DNA of 64,000 nucleotides from JACVRN01 sp036403815 (GCA_036403815.1 DASWQH010000081.1:30954-94953), one strand, 5' to 3'; shown: positions 1 through 9,876, counted from the first letter of the stretch. The notes: generated by a model from the letters alone, not told the origin. A program made the numbers and translations.

Positions 1-220
1 AGCGCTAGACGAGCGGGCTTTCTGATTTGTCAATAGCGTCCCAAATAAGAAGCACATTATAAAAGCTTCAGGATAAGCTTGCAAGCTGACAGATAGTGAG
101 CTTTTGATGCTGCTTTCAGACTTGCAACGGTGATATTCTTGATGAGTAAGATGTGATTGAGTAATCTCGCAGGGTGTTATGAAAACCAGCCCGCCAGTTG
201 TATCGAAGGAGAAAGTTTGA
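1..220. other. Leader region upstream of pntAA
   Basis: No gene, tRNA or strong hairpin was recognised in this AT-richer stretch. It ends in a clear Shine-Dalgarno sequence (GAAGGAGA, about 205-212) in front of pntAA. A TTGTCA hexamer at 27-32 and a TTATAA-like hexamer near 58-63 could be promoter parts, but their spacing is too wide for a confident sigma-70 call. Confidence 0.4.
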
Positions 221-1366
221 ATGAAGGTTGTCGTGTTGCGGGAAACACAGGCCGGAGAAACGCGCGTTGCTCTGGTGCCGGAATCGGTTCGCAAGCTCAC
301 CGGGTTGAAAGCAGCCGTGCAGGTAGAAAGCGGCGCGGGGCTGGAAGCCGGAGTAACCGATGAGGATTACAGAGGTGCCGGTGCGGAAATCTCAACCGAC
401 CGCAATGCTATGCTTTCTTCGGCGGATGTGCTCGTCGGAGTCAATCGCCCTTCGGTGGAAGACCTTCGCCGCCTGAAGCAGGGCGCAGTTCTCATAGCTT
501 TCCTCAGACCATTAGATGAGCCGGGAGAGCTTGCGCCCCTGATCGAACAGCACACGACCTCCTTTGCGATGGAGCTTATCCCGCGCACAACCAGAGCGCA
601 GATGATGGATGCGCTCTCTTCTATGGCGACTATCGTAGGCTACAAGGCCGTGCTGCTTGGTGCCGAGCGCGTGCCGCGAATGTTCCCCATGCTTATGACA
701 GCCGCCGGAACTGTGCCCCCCGCGCGTGTGCTTGTCTTGGGCGCAGGCGTCGCCGGGCTTCAGGCAATTGCCACAGCGCGTCGCTTAGGTGCGGTCGTCG
801 AAGCCTACGACGTGCGCGCTGCGGCAGGCGAACAGGTACGTTCCCTTGGCGCAACGTTTCTGGAAGTTGATCTGGGCGGGATTCAAACGGAAGACGCAGG
901 AGGATATGCTAAAGAGTTAACGGAAGAAGCCCTGCAACGCGGGCGCGAGATGGTAGCCAAACATGCACGCATTGCCGATGTCGTCATCACTACGGCTCAA
1001 GTGCCCGGGAGACCCGCGCCTCTGCTTATGACGGAAGAAGCTGTGGCGGGCATGAAGCGCGGCTCGGTCATAGTTGATCTGGCGGGCGCTTCCGGCGGCA
1101 ACGTCGCCGTGAGCCGTCCGGGCGAGACCATAGAGCGCGAAGGCGTCTGTATCATGTCCCCTCTGAATCTGGCCGCCACCATTCCAGTTCATGCCAGCCA
1201 ACTCTATTCACGCAACATGACTGCCTTCCTGACGCTCTTAATCAAAGACGGCGAACTCAATATTGACATGACCGACGACGTGGTCGCCCCATCATGCGTT
1301 ACACATCAGGGCGCATACGCGAACCCGCGCGTGGCGGCTGCTCTGGAAACATTGGCGAGCAAGTGA
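221..1366 (+). CDS. pntAA: NAD(P) transhydrogenase subunit alpha, part 1 (NAD-binding domain I)
   Basis: This soluble subunit of the proton-translocating transhydrogenase binds NAD(H) and passes hydride to NADP at the inner membrane. The 381 residues match the alanine-dehydrogenase/PNT fold. They show the conserved R-x3-MDALSS stretch (about 125-134) and a Rossmann glycine motif GAGVAG at 174-179, followed by an acidic/Arg adenosine-binding region. The ATG is set by GAAGGAGA about nine bases upstream. It is followed by separate membrane-alpha and beta genes, the three-subunit arrangement known from Rhodospirillum rather than the E. coli two-gene form. No truncation or odd residue was noticed. 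Confidence 0.95.
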   Translation: MKVVVLRETQAGETRVALVPESVRKLTGLKAAVQVESGAGLEAGVTDEDYRGAGAEISTDRNAMLSSADVLVGVNRPSVEDLRRLKQGAVLIAFLRPLDEPGELAPLIEQHTTSFAMELIPRTTRAQMMDALSSMATIVGYKAVLLGAERVPRMFPMLMTAAGTVPPARVLVLGAGVAGLQAIATARRLGAVVEAYDVRAAAGEQVRSLGATFLEVDLGGIQTEDAGGYAKELTEEALQRGREMVAKHARIADVVITTAQVPGRPAPLLMTEEAVAGMKRGSVIVDLAGASGGNVAVSRPGETIEREGVCIMSPLNLAATIPVHASQLYSRNMTAFLTLLIKDGELNIDMTDDVVAPSCVTHQGAYANPRVAAALETLASK

Positions 1367-1405
1367 ATGAGCGGATAGTAAAACTGAAACCGGAGAAACC
1401 GTTCT

Positions 1406-1810
1406 ATGATCTTCATGATTCTTATTGCTTCTGAGACTCGCTTCACGGCGGAGAGTCTTATCCCTGCTTTCTACGTCTTTGCGCTGGCGGCGTTTCTTGG
1501 TTATCAGGTTATCTCGCGCGTGCCGCCGCTCTTGCATACGCCTTTGATGTCTGCGACGAATGCTATCTCCGGCATCTCGCTGGTTGGTTCGATTGTGACG
1601 GCGGGCGCGCAGTACAACAGGGTGAGCACCATCTTAGGGTTTACTGCCGTGACGTGCGCGACCATTAATGTCGTCGGCGGGTTCATGATAACCGACCGCA
1701 TGTTGCGTATGTTCAAGCGAAAGATTCCGGCGGGGAAGGAAACGAAAGAGCTGGGGGCGAAAGAGACAGAGAAGCTTGCTTCAGGTAACGGCGACGGTGC
1801 GAAGCAATGA
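1406..1810 (+). CDS. pntAB: NAD(P) transhydrogenase subunit alpha, part 2 (membrane)
   Basis: This is the short membrane part of the transhydrogenase alpha chain, 134 residues. Three or more hydrophobic helices (around residues 15-35, 48-70 and 75-100) are followed by a charged Lys/Glu-rich tail. Family members contribute helices to the proton channel together with PntB. The gene lies 39 bases after pntAA and its last codons overlap the pntB start by four bases (ATGA), so the three subunits are surely co-transcribed and probably translationally coupled. The cytoplasmic tail (KETKELGAKETEK) is unusually hydrophilic and variable. Confidence 0.93.
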   Translation: MIFMILIASETRFTAESLIPAFYVFALAAFLGYQVISRVPPLLHTPLMSATNAISGISLVGSIVTAGAQYNRVSTILGFTAVTCATINVVGGFMITDRMLRMFKRKIPAGKETKELGAKETEKLASGNGDGAKQ

Positions 1811-3198
1811 TCACGACCTACTTCATAGAGTTTACTTATCTGGCCGCTTCCATCCTCTTCATACTCGGATTGAAGGGCTTGACCCATCCCGAAACAGCCA
1901 AGCGCGGCATGCATCTGGCAGAGTTCGGGATGCTGATGGCGATCATCGGGACGCTTCTACATCGTGAGATAATCAGCTACGAATGGATAATCGCGGGGCT
2001 TGTCTTAGGCGGAGGCATAGGCGGGGCTATGGCCTACTGGGTTCCTATGACGGCGATGCCGCAGCGGACTGCCCTCTCGCACGCTTTCGGCGCGCTCGCC
2101 GCCGCGCTCGTAGGCATCTCGGAATACTACCGCCATAGCATAGACCCCACTGCTTCAATCGAAGGATTGAAGATGACAGCCCTGAGCTTTGAAGTCATGC
2201 TCGGCGCATTGACGACTACAGGCAGCCTCATAGCCTTCGCAAAATTGCAGGGGATGGTGCGCGGCACGCCCATGACATTCAAGGGGCAGAACGTCTTTAA
2301 CATGATGCTGCTCGCCGTCATCCTCAGCTTGTTCGTCTACCTTATTTTTGTGCCGACTGCCGGTGCGGCGTTTTATACCATGATGGGACTGTCGTTCGTC
2401 TTCGGAGTGATGCTGGTGATTCCGATTGGCGCAGCGGATATGCCCGTGGTGATGTCGCTGCTGAATTCTTACGCTGGCCTGGCCGCCGCCGCAACCGGCT
2501 TTGCCCTCTCGAACAACGTGCTGATTATAGCGGGCACGCTCGACGGCTTCTCCGGGTTCATTCTCTCTATACTGATGTGCCGCGCTATGAATCGCTCTAT
2601 GACGAATGTGCTCTTCGGCGCGTTCGGCAGCGAGACGACTTCCGCTCTGGTCGAAGGCGAACAGGGAGTGATGCGAGAGGTCAGCCCCGAAGATGTGGCT
2701 GTGCAGTTGGCTTACGCCCGTCAGGTCGTGTTCGTTCCCGGTTACGGGATGGCTACGGCGCAGGCGCAGTATGCCGTCAGGGAACTGGCGAACACGCTTG
2801 AAGACAGAGGCGTTTCGGTTAAGTATGCGATTCATCCTGTGGCGGGACGCATGCCCGGCCACATGAACGTGCTGCTGGCGGAGGCGAACGTTCCCTACTC
2901 TGCGCTGTACGAGCTTGAGCAGATCAATCCTGAGTTTCCTCAAACGGATGTGGCCGTAGTCATAGGCGCAAACGATGTCGTCAACCCGGACGCGCGCGAC
3001 AACCCGCAAAGCCCGATTGCCGGAATGCCGATTCTGGAGGTTGACCGCGCACGCTCCGTAGTGGTCTTGAAGCGCGGCAAAGGAAAAGGCTTTTCGGGTC
3101 TAGAGAACCCCCTCTTCTTCAAAGCCGTCACGGGCATGCTCTACGGCGACGCCAAAGATTCCCTGGTGAGGCTCACGCAAGCCGTACAGCAAGCATAA
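1807..3198 (+). CDS. pntB: NAD(P) transhydrogenase subunit beta
   Basis: This is the membrane and NADP-binding subunit of transhydrogenase (463 residues). The N-terminal two thirds are a helical proton channel. The C-terminal domain III carries the NADP site: VPGYGMATAQAQ at about 310-321, HPVAGRMPGHMN at 343-354 and GANDVVNPDA at 387-396. It ends with the family's GLENPLFFKA stretch. The start overlaps pntAB by four bases. With the alpha subunits it couples the proton gradient to NADPH formation. Downstream are two strong inverted repeats (3253-3341 and 3475-3548) that probably end the operon. Confidence 0.96.
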   Translation: MITTYFIEFTYLAASILFILGLKGLTHPETAKRGMHLAEFGMLMAIIGTLLHREIISYEWIIAGLVLGGGIGGAMAYWVPMTAMPQRTALSHAFGALAAALVGISEYYRHSIDPTASIEGLKMTALSFEVMLGALTTTGSLIAFAKLQGMVRGTPMTFKGQNVFNMMLLAVILSLFVYLIFVPTAGAAFYTMMGLSFVFGVMLVIPIGAADMPVVMSLLNSYAGLAAAATGFALSNNVLIIAGTLDGFSGFILSILMCRAMNRSMTNVLFGAFGSETTSALVEGEQGVMREVSPEDVAVQLAYARQVVFVPGYGMATAQAQYAVRELANTLEDRGVSVKYAIHPVAGRMPGHMNVLLAEANVPYSALYELEQINPEFPQTDVAVVIGANDVVNPDARDNPQSPIAGMPILEVDRARSVVVLKRGKGKGFSGLENPLFFKAVTGMLYGDAKDSLVRLTQAVQQA

Positions 3199-3252
3199 GA
3201 GCAAGGATGAAAATGTAACTATTCAAACGTCAGGCGCGATATAAAAAGAACG

Positions 3253-3341
3253 AACCACAAATCAACACTAAACGACACGAAAAAGTAGCAGGGTCAGAAG
3301 GTACGCTCTCTTTTCGTGTCGTTTAGTGTGATTTAGTGGTT
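3253..3341. terminator. Long inverted repeat after pntB
   Basis: Near-perfect arms (CACTAAACGACACGAAAA near 3266-3283 and its complement near 3311-3328) extend outward with few mismatches to AACCAC/GTGGTT, around a loop of about 27 bases. This is likely the pntB terminator, although there is no clean T-run. The words resemble ACACTAAACGACACG-type intergenic repeats and may belong to the same general class as the other inverted tandem-word elements of this window. Confidence 0.6.
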
Positions 3342-3474
3342 AAGCTTTTTCTCCTCTCTGCGTTTCGGCCTCAGAATATGGCGTTTCGTCACATTTCCCT
3401 GGGCGAGTTAAGATAGCAGAGTTAGAATCCGCTGATTTTGGTGTCTGGAAAATAGCGGCTGGCAGCGCGTCCGG

Positions 3475-3548
3475 GTCAGTACCGCCTGCGGTAGCGGGCG
3501 GGTCGTATCGTCGCTAAGAACCCGCCCGCTACCGCAGGCGGTACTGAC
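3475..3548. repeat. GC-rich hairpin repeat, copy 1
   Basis: Perfect 29-base arms (3475-3503 and 3520-3548) separated by 16 bases. The left arm starts GTCAGTACCGCCTGCGG. Two further full copies lie at 13488-13565 and 30455-30533 and a half copy at 47600-47618. The variable bases near the arm centre change together on both sides in copies 1 and 3. The remaining spacer, 3342-3474 and 3549-3731, shows nothing else recognisable. Confidence 0.9.
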
Positions 3549-3731
3549 ATGTATATGCCGTCGGCTATAAGCGGGGCTGCTGTAGATTTCATTCTTTGAA
3601 GCAACCTTCTGAAGCGTTCTCCCGTACTACATCGGTCTTCAAACATCGCGGCGAACCGTCTAGGCTCTGGTCATCATCGAATGCCTTCACATCGCGCAAT
3701 AATTCTATAACTCGTTTTTGATGGAGGAAAA

Positions 3732-5426
3732 ATGCGAAGATTTGTAACCGTACTTGTGCTTAACCTTGCGATGCTCGCCCCCTTGCCTGTTGTTACACAG
3801 GCGCAGCGTAGAAGCGGCCAGCAAGCTACTGCTACAGCTACCGCTACAGCGCCCGGTCGGCGAGCCGCCGAACAGATTACGGCGGCGCAGTTGAAAGACT
3901 ATCTCACCTTCGTCGCTTCCGACCTGATGGAGGGACGCGACACGCCTTCGCGCGGCCTTGATATGACGGCGCAATTCATCGCCATGAATCTTTCGCGCTG
4001 GGGCATTCGGCCAGCAGGCGATAATGGAACCTACTTTCAGAAAATCGCTCTACGCCGCACAAGGTTGAACTCCTCGCAGACGAGCGTAGAGATAGCAGGC
4101 CAGAAGTACAAATATGGCGATGATTATCTGGCGCAGCTTTCCTCTGCGGGCACAAGCGGCGCTGCTGTGGGAACCGGCACGGGCGCGGTCGTCTACGTGG
4201 GCAACGGCTGGGTGTTAAAGGCCAAGAACATGGACGCGTATCAGGGCGTAGACGTGAAAGGCAAGATAATGCTCGTGGCGGGCAGTGGTCTACCGCGCGG
4301 AGTGACCTTCGACGACATCAACGCGGGCAAGCGCGGTCAGGATTGGTCAGACCCTACGACTTACGCGGTCGCACATGGCGCGAAGGGCATTATCTATATT
4401 CCCGGCTTTCAGAACCTTGCTTTCTGGAATCGCACGCGCCAGAACGCGGAAGAGCGCGGCTCAATCGTAGTCGAAAAGTTTCAAAACCCGGCTAATGCTT
4501 CGGGCAGCGTTCCGGCAGTGGTCGCCTCGCTTTCGATGCTCAACACGCTCATGCGCGGCGAACGCAGAAGCGCGTCCGATCTTTATGAAAAAGCGGTTGC
4601 GGGCGACCCCGGCACAGCATTCGATTTAGACGCTAACAAGAAAGCTACACTCAACGTCGCAATGCAAGTGGACGTGGTGACGACGCAGAATGTGGTGGGC
4701 ATCTGGGAAGGAAGCGACCCTGTGCTCAAGAACGAGTATGTTGCCATCGGCGCGCACTACGATCACGTAGGCATCGGAACGCCTGTGAATGGCGATGCCA
4801 TCTACAACGGCGCAGACGATGACGGGTCTGGAACTGTCTCTGTGCTCGCTATGGCCGAAGCCTTCGCGCACAACCCGCGCCCGAAACGCTCCATTATCTT
4901 CGTCTGGCATTGCGGCGAAGAGAAGGGACTCTGGGGGTCGCGCTACTTCACGGAAAATCCAACCGTGCCCTTGAACCAGATAGTCACGCAGCTCAACATA
5001 GACATGATCGGCAGAAGCAAAGCTGAGGGCAACACGAACCCCCGGAACGCATCGCTTTCAGGGCCGAACGAAATCTACGTCATCGGCTCGAAAATGATGA
5101 GCACGGAGCTGGGCGCATTGTCGGATCGCATCAACCAGTCGTATTTGAACATCAACTATAATTTCAAGTACGACGACCCGAAAGACCCTAATCAGTTCTT
5201 CTTCCGCTCGGATCACTACAACTATGCGCGCAAGGGTATTCCCATCATCTTCTTCTTCGACGGCGAGCACGAAGACTATCACCGTCCCGGCGACGAGGTT
5301 TCAAAGATTGATTTCCAGAAAATGGAAAAAGTCTCGCGCACAATCTTCCTCACCGGCTGGGAGATAGCCAACCTCGCCACTCGCCCGAAGGTAGATAAGC
5401 AACTGCCTTCGGAGTTGAATCAGTAG
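3732..5426 (+). CDS. Secreted M28 family zinc aminopeptidase with PA-domain insert
   Basis: This is an exported metallopeptidase of 564 residues. A signal peptide (MRRFVTVLVLNLAMLAPLPV, cut near A24) precedes an Ala/Thr repeat (QQATATATATA). Residues from about 45 begin the M28 fold, with a protease-associated insert near 140-300. Zinc ligands can be read: H342 (GAHYDH), D362-364 (GADDDGSG), E396/E397 (CGEE), D424 (NIDM) and a late His in EHEDYHRPGDE. The typical role is removal of N-terminal residues from peptides in the periplasm or outside; the substrate is unknown. The start follows GATGGAGG (3720-3727). A nested hairpin element follows at a convergent junction. Confidence 0.9.
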   Translation: MRRFVTVLVLNLAMLAPLPVVTQAQRRSGQQATATATATAPGRRAAEQITAAQLKDYLTFVASDLMEGRDTPSRGLDMTAQFIAMNLSRWGIRPAGDNGTYFQKIALRRTRLNSSQTSVEIAGQKYKYGDDYLAQLSSAGTSGAAVGTGTGAVVYVGNGWVLKAKNMDAYQGVDVKGKIMLVAGSGLPRGVTFDDINAGKRGQDWSDPTTYAVAHGAKGIIYIPGFQNLAFWNRTRQNAEERGSIVVEKFQNPANASGSVPAVVASLSMLNTLMRGERRSASDLYEKAVAGDPGTAFDLDANKKATLNVAMQVDVVTTQNVVGIWEGSDPVLKNEYVAIGAHYDHVGIGTPVNGDAIYNGADDDGSGTVSVLAMAEAFAHNPRPKRSIIFVWHCGEEKGLWGSRYFTENPTVPLNQIVTQLNIDMIGRSKAEGNTNPRNASLSGPNEIYVIGSKMMSTELGALSDRINQSYLNINYNFKYDDPKDPNQFFFRSDHYNYARKGIPIIFFFDGEHEDYHRPGDEVSKIDFQKMEKVSRTIFLTGWEIANLATRPKVDKQLPSELNQ

Positions 5427-5476
5427 TTGATTCAATGTTGAATGCTTGTCGTTTTGAGCTTCAACGCGGTAACGTA

Positions 5477-5634
5477 AAAGCTTCGTAGGAGCTTTATGTT
5501 TATAGATTCCTCGTTATAACGCAGAATAAGCTCCGTAGGAGCGACATGTTCTCAAGTCAATTACATGTCGCTCCTACGGAGCTTATTCTTTTCCCATAAC
5601 TGTGCTCTATAAACATCCGGCTCCTACGGAGCCA
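5477..5634. repeat. Nested double-hairpin element N1 (convergent junction)
   Basis: The inner arms are perfect over 25 bases (5525-5549 with 5563-5587; core AAGCTCCGTAGGAGCGACAT). An outer pair (around 5479-5505 and 5606-5632, carrying ATGTTTATAG and its complement) surrounds them. Each arm also contains the short palindrome GCTCC-GTA-GGAGC. It lies between two genes pointing at each other, so it could stop transcription from both sides. Confidence 0.9.
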
Positions 5635-5654
5635 GGAATATTTTCTCAACCTCG

Positions 5655-8600
5655 CTATCTCCACTCGCCGAACTGCTCGCGCATCAGATTTCGTCTTTCC
5701 TGAAAACGCTTGCGCATCAGTAGGAACTGCTCGCGCCTGTATTCGAGTGTGCCGAAGATGATGAGCAGGAGCGCGCCGACGGTCATCAGGTAATACTTGA
5801 GCGGCACTTGCAGCCAGTCCACGGTCGTCAGCGTTAAAACAGAAAGCTCCATGATGAGCGCAACGGAGCCGGTTATCACTGGCGCGCGCATTCTGCCCAC
5901 GACGCCGTAGAGTACAAGCGCAAGGGAAGCGCCGAGCACTGCGACATCGCGCCACGGAGCCGGGCTGTCCAACAGAAGACGAAACTCCAGCGAGCGCGCA
6001 AGCAGCGGCACTGACAGCAGCACACTTCCCACCCACAACAGCGCGCCGACATCATGGTCGTACTCCTCCCAGGCGCGCCTGTGAGACAGATAAGCGATGA
6101 TTAGAATCAGCACGGCGATGGGCGTGGAATAAACTTCCGCATCGCCCAGGGGATGGAAACCTGCGCGCAGGCTTACGAGCATGATTGCTACGACCGAGAC
6201 CCAAAGCCCCGCGCGAAAATAGAGAACGCTTGCGCGGCCTCTGGAAAAGATGCTGGCGGCGAAAGAGAAAAGCGCAACCGCTCCGGCGGTCAGCGAGGGC
6301 GAGAGAAGATGCGCGTCGCCCACCTGTAAATAAGGGCTTGCCTGAACGAGAGCGGCTAGAAGAGAAAGCGAGAGCGACGCCACGGCTGCTTCGTTTAGAG
6401 GCGCTCGCAGCCACTCCGGGGCACGCGCGTACCGGCTCAGTATAAAAAAGATTGGGAAGAGCGTGAGCGCAAACAGAAGAATGAGCCATTCGGGGTCAAC
6501 GCGAAGAGCTATGAGAAGAGCGATGAGAAATGCGCTCAGGTGCGCGCATGCGACGCGTACAGGCCATACGCTGCGCGTCTGAGATGCGCGCTCGACCCAG
6601 TAAAGCAGCGCGAGCAGAAGAACGGAGGGCGCGCCGAAGCCGCCGGTAGTGATGCGCGTGAAAGCTGTTATCAACCAGAGCAGCGCACATACGACGACCG
6701 TCGAATCGAGCACCACGCGAATCGCTTTCATAAGAGAAGCCCGCGCGCTACGCTCCGCTTCCGTCTCCGTCTCCGTGCGTAACAGGCGCACGCACGCGCT
6801 CTCTAACAGGAAAGCGAAGACGATTACGCCCGCGGCAATCGGCCACGCCGCAGGCCACGCGCTGAACTTTTGCAGCGTGTCCAAGAGGACTGCCGTCATG
6901 ATGACTGCGCCCAGAGTGCCGAGCGCGGCTCCGTAAACGGAGCGCGAGCGCACAGCGCGCAACGCGCCGTAAAGCACAACTCCACCTAGAGCCACGATAG
7001 CGGACGAGCGCGACCCTTCGTCGCTCGTCAAGTGAATAATAAGCGCCAGTAAACTTCCCCAGAATAGCAGCAGTAGAACAAGCACGTCCGCCACACGCCT
7101 GAAGGGAGTTGAGAGTTGCGTTTCACGATTCAGCTTTACTGTTAGCTCCGCCGCAGCGAAAAGCAGTAGCGGCCATGCCGCGCAAAGTAGTGTGGTAAGG
7201 GTCTCGGATTTAAGGGATGCGGTTGCTAAAGCTACAAAGTAGCTCGCGCTAAAATAGAGCGCGGCAAGATGGGCGACCGCCGTTTGCTCTGTATGAGAGC
7301 CGAATCGCTGCGCGCTCAGCGCGGCAAAGCTCGCGGCAATCAGCGCCAGACTAGCGCTCTGTGTCGCCGTGAAGGTTGCTGCGTTCAACAGAACAGAGAC
7401 ACACGCGATTGCCAGAAGGATGCAGACCATCAGGCTTGCAAGATGAAGCGGCTGCGTGAGCGCGTGAGAGCTAGAAGTGCGCGCGCCGAGCGCGGCCAGG
7501 AATGTTACGAGCGCCAACGTCAAAAGCTCTGCCTGCGACGTTAGTCTGAGACCGTCACAGGCCGTCCAGATGGTCAGGAAAAAGAGAAGCGCGCTCGTGG
7601 TGTAAAAGGCTGCGCTCCATCTGGTATAAACGTAGCGTCCCGCGAACCATAGAGCGTAAGCGCTCGCCGCCAGAATCATGAGCGCTATGCTCGCATCATA
7701 CGTGCTTGAGCGCAGACGAAAGATGCCGTCGTAAAAAGAGGGTGCATCCGACATGAAGCGCAGGGGCATGTAGATAACTGCGCTCAAAGCCACGAAGGCC
7801 AGAGCGGTGCGCGCAAGCGGCACGCTCCACAGCTCACGACTCCAGAGACCCCTACGCGCTCTGCTTCCTGCGCGCTCTGATTCTTCAACTTCTTCCGGCT
7901 CATCTACGCTCTCCTCTTTTGCCGGAAAAAGATGCGAGAGATGAAGGAAGACGAGCGAGGCCGTCATGAGCGAGAGCGCGTAGAGGCCAAAGGCTCGCGG
8001 CGCGTCACGCAGGATGAGCGCCCAGAGGGTTGCGATGCTTGCCACGCACGATAGGTAAACATACAGACGCTCGCGCAGGATGGCCGCCGTGTACGCATAA
8101 AGAAGTGTGCAGAAGGCGCAGACGACCCAGGCGCGGCCTTGATTCTCGATTAATCCTGAGCGCACAAGGAACCAGAAGTTGACGGGCACCAGAAGCGAGC
8201 CTGCAAGCGTGAGCGCCCGTCCAGTCCAGCGTTGCCGCGTTCGCAGGATTGTGTACCAGCCGGAGACTATGAAGGTCGCCGTCCCGAAGGCCAGGAGTCC
8301 TGCCTGCACCAGAGGCTCTTGCAGCTTTAGATAAAGAAGATCGCGCAGCCAGATGACGATGCCTACGACCAGCATCGCCGCGCCCGTGTAGAGCAGTAGA
8401 CGCAGGGTGTGCGGGTCGGCCAGACGCTCAAGCAGCGTGCGTTGCGGTCTCTGTATAACGGGTGGCGGCTGAAAGCGAAGCTGTGCGGGCGCAGGCGGGC
8501 GCGCCGGAAAGGCTACGAATTGTGATTCACCCGGCGCAGTCTCTTCATGCTGAGGCGGCGCTGTTTGTGTTTGCCCTGTGTAAGCTTGCTCCGCGTGCGA

Positions 8601-8945
8601 CGTTTCTGTTTGCGTAGACGGCGGGCGTTCATTAGCCGAATCGGTCGCTGGCTGCTTTAACTTTTCATCGAGCCGCGCTGCAAGCTCGCGTCGTAAACGG
8701 TCGCGCCTGCGTTCGTAAACTCCGCGAAGGTGATTCGCCTGTTCGGGAGCGAGCTGGCCGGACGATGTCCACCGCGCAAGCTCGGAAAGAAGATAGAGCA
8801 CACTGCGCAGCTCCTCTTCTTCGCGCGTGTGAGCGTCGTCTAGCTGCGCTCCGCAAACGGGGCAGAAGCGTTGGGCAGAATCCAGAAGGGCGCGGCAGAT
8901 GGGGCAGTGCGCCGTGTCTGTACGAGGAGGCTGCGATAGTTGCAT
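5655..8945 (-). CDS. Large polytopic membrane protein with N-terminal zinc ribbon (DUF2157/DUF2339-like)
   Basis: The function is not known. The 1096 residues begin with a double CxxC zinc ribbon (C14, C17, C28, C31). A charged helical stretch (about 38-90) and a Pro/Gln/Thr-rich linker (about 100-175) follow, and then more than 25 hydrophobic helices to the end. The closing segment is basic (RKRFQERRNLMREQFGEWR). The build resembles DUF2157/DUF2339-type predicted membrane proteins that have a cytoplasmic head and a very long membrane body. The start is an ATG at 8943-8945. It lies 47 bases downstream of rsmI on the same strand and may be co-transcribed with it. Confidence 0.75.
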   Translation of the reverse strand: MQLSQPPRTDTAHCPICRALLDSAQRFCPVCGAQLDDAHTREEEELRSVLYLLSELARWTSSGQLAPEQANHLRGVYERRRDRLRRELAARLDEKLKQPATDSANERPPSTQTETSHAEQAYTGQTQTAPPQHEETAPGESQFVAFPARPPAPAQLRFQPPPVIQRPQRTLLERLADPHTLRLLLYTGAAMLVVGIVIWLRDLLYLKLQEPLVQAGLLAFGTATFIVSGWYTILRTRQRWTGRALTLAGSLLVPVNFWFLVRSGLIENQGRAWVVCAFCTLLYAYTAAILRERLYVYLSCVASIATLWALILRDAPRAFGLYALSLMTASLVFLHLSHLFPAKEESVDEPEEVEESERAGSRARRGLWSRELWSVPLARTALAFVALSAVIYMPLRFMSDAPSFYDGIFRLRSSTYDASIALMILAASAYALWFAGRYVYTRWSAAFYTTSALLFFLTIWTACDGLRLTSQAELLTLALVTFLAALGARTSSSHALTQPLHLASLMVCILLAIACVSVLLNAATFTATQSASLALIAASFAALSAQRFGSHTEQTAVAHLAALYFSASYFVALATASLKSETLTTLLCAAWPLLLFAAAELTVKLNRETQLSTPFRRVADVLVLLLLFWGSLLALIIHLTSDEGSRSSAIVALGGVVLYGALRAVRSRSVYGAALGTLGAVIMTAVLLDTLQKFSAWPAAWPIAAGVIVFAFLLESACVRLLRTETETEAERSARASLMKAIRVVLDSTVVVCALLWLITAFTRITTGGFGAPSVLLLALLYWVERASQTRSVWPVRVACAHLSAFLIALLIALRVDPEWLILLFALTLFPIFFILSRYARAPEWLRAPLNEAAVASLSLSLLAALVQASPYLQVGDAHLLSPSLTAGAVALFSFAASIFSRGRASVLYFRAGLWVSVVAIMLVSLRAGFHPLGDAEVYSTPIAVLILIIAYLSHRRAWEEYDHDVGALLWVGSVLLSVPLLARSLEFRLLLDSPAPWRDVAVLGASLALVLYGVVGRMRAPVITGSVALIMELSVLTLTTVDWLQVPLKYYLMTVGALLLIIFGTLEYRREQFLLMRKRFQERRNLMREQFGEWR

Positions 8946-8992
8946 AAAATCTAAAAGGCTATGGGAACGTTAAGCCTAACAGCGCCTGACAA

Positions 8993-9841
8993 TCATGCGC
9001 GCTGGCGTTCGCGCGAAGCCGTCAGACGGCGATAGGCTTCCGAGCGGCTCAAGCCCATCTCGCGCGCCACGCGCTTGAGCGCCGCTCGCGCATCCAGACC
9101 TTCGCCTTCGAGCGCTGCCACACGCGCCGCTACATCTTCTGCGGAATCAGCCTGTGCCTCTTCCAGAACATGGCGGTCTATGACGACGACCATCTCGCCG
9201 CGCGCCGTATCGGTCGAGCCGAAATGCGCCGCCAGCACACTCAAGCGACCGCGCACAATCTCTTCATGTAGCTTGGTCAACTCGCGGGCGACGACAGCTT
9301 CGCGCTCGCCCAGAATCTCTCTAGCGTCCTGTAAAGATTCGGCCACGCGATGCGGCGCTTCATAGAAGACCAGCGTGGACGGGATGGCGCGCACCTCTGT
9401 CAAACGCGCGCGGCGCTGGGTTGAGCGCGCAGGCAGAAAGCCGCCGAAGAAGAATTCATCCGTCGGAAGCCCCGAAGCGACGAGCGCCGAGACGAAAGCG
9501 GTCGCTCCCGGTATGGGCACAACCTGTGCGCCGCGCTCTGCCGCAAGACGCGCAAGACGAAAGCCCGGATCGCTGATGGCTGGCGTGCCTGCGTCGGAAA
9601 CGAGTGCAATGCTCTTTCCCTCTTCAATCATCAGGACGAATTCACTAGCGCGCGCTCTTTCGTTGTGCTCGTGATAGCTGGTGAGCTTCCCCTTTATCCC
9701 GTAGTGATCCAGAAGCACGCGCGTGTGCCGCGTATCTTCGCAGGCGATGATGTCCACTTCCCTGAGCACACGCAGGGCGCGCAGGGTGATGTCTTCGAGA
9801 TTGCCTATGGGCGTCGCCACCAGATAAAGAGTGCCTGCCAT
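8993..9841 (-). CDS. rsmI: 16S rRNA (cytidine1402-2'-O)-methyltransferase
   Basis: RsmI methylates the ribose of C1402 in the decoding centre of 16S rRNA using SAM. The 282-residue length is usual. The tetrapyrrole-methylase fold is plain at the N-terminus (LYLVATPIGNLEDITLRAL, then ACEDTRHTRVLL), with VSDAGTPAISDPG near 80 and PGATAFVSALVASGLP near 115. The start ATG is at 9839-9841. Upstream lies a 46-base perfect palindrome that separates it from the preceding minus-strand gene. Confidence 0.95.
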   Translation of the reverse strand: MAGTLYLVATPIGNLEDITLRALRVLREVDIIACEDTRHTRVLLDHYGIKGKLTSYHEHNERARASEFVLMIEEGKSIALVSDAGTPAISDPGFRLARLAAERGAQVVPIPGATAFVSALVASGLPTDEFFFGGFLPARSTQRRARLTEVRAIPSTLVFYEAPHRVAESLQDAREILGEREAVVARELTKLHEEIVRGRLSVLAAHFGSTDTARGEMVVVIDRHVLEEAQADSAEDVAARVAALEGEGLDARAALKRVAREMGLSRSEAYRRLTASRERQRA

Positions 9842-9876
9842 ACGCTCTTATTGTGGCATCTCTACACGGAAAATGC

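Noticed and set aside
2155..3009. A 284-codon open frame antisense to pntB
   Set aside because: A shadow of pntB; rich in His/Arg with no domain-like pattern.
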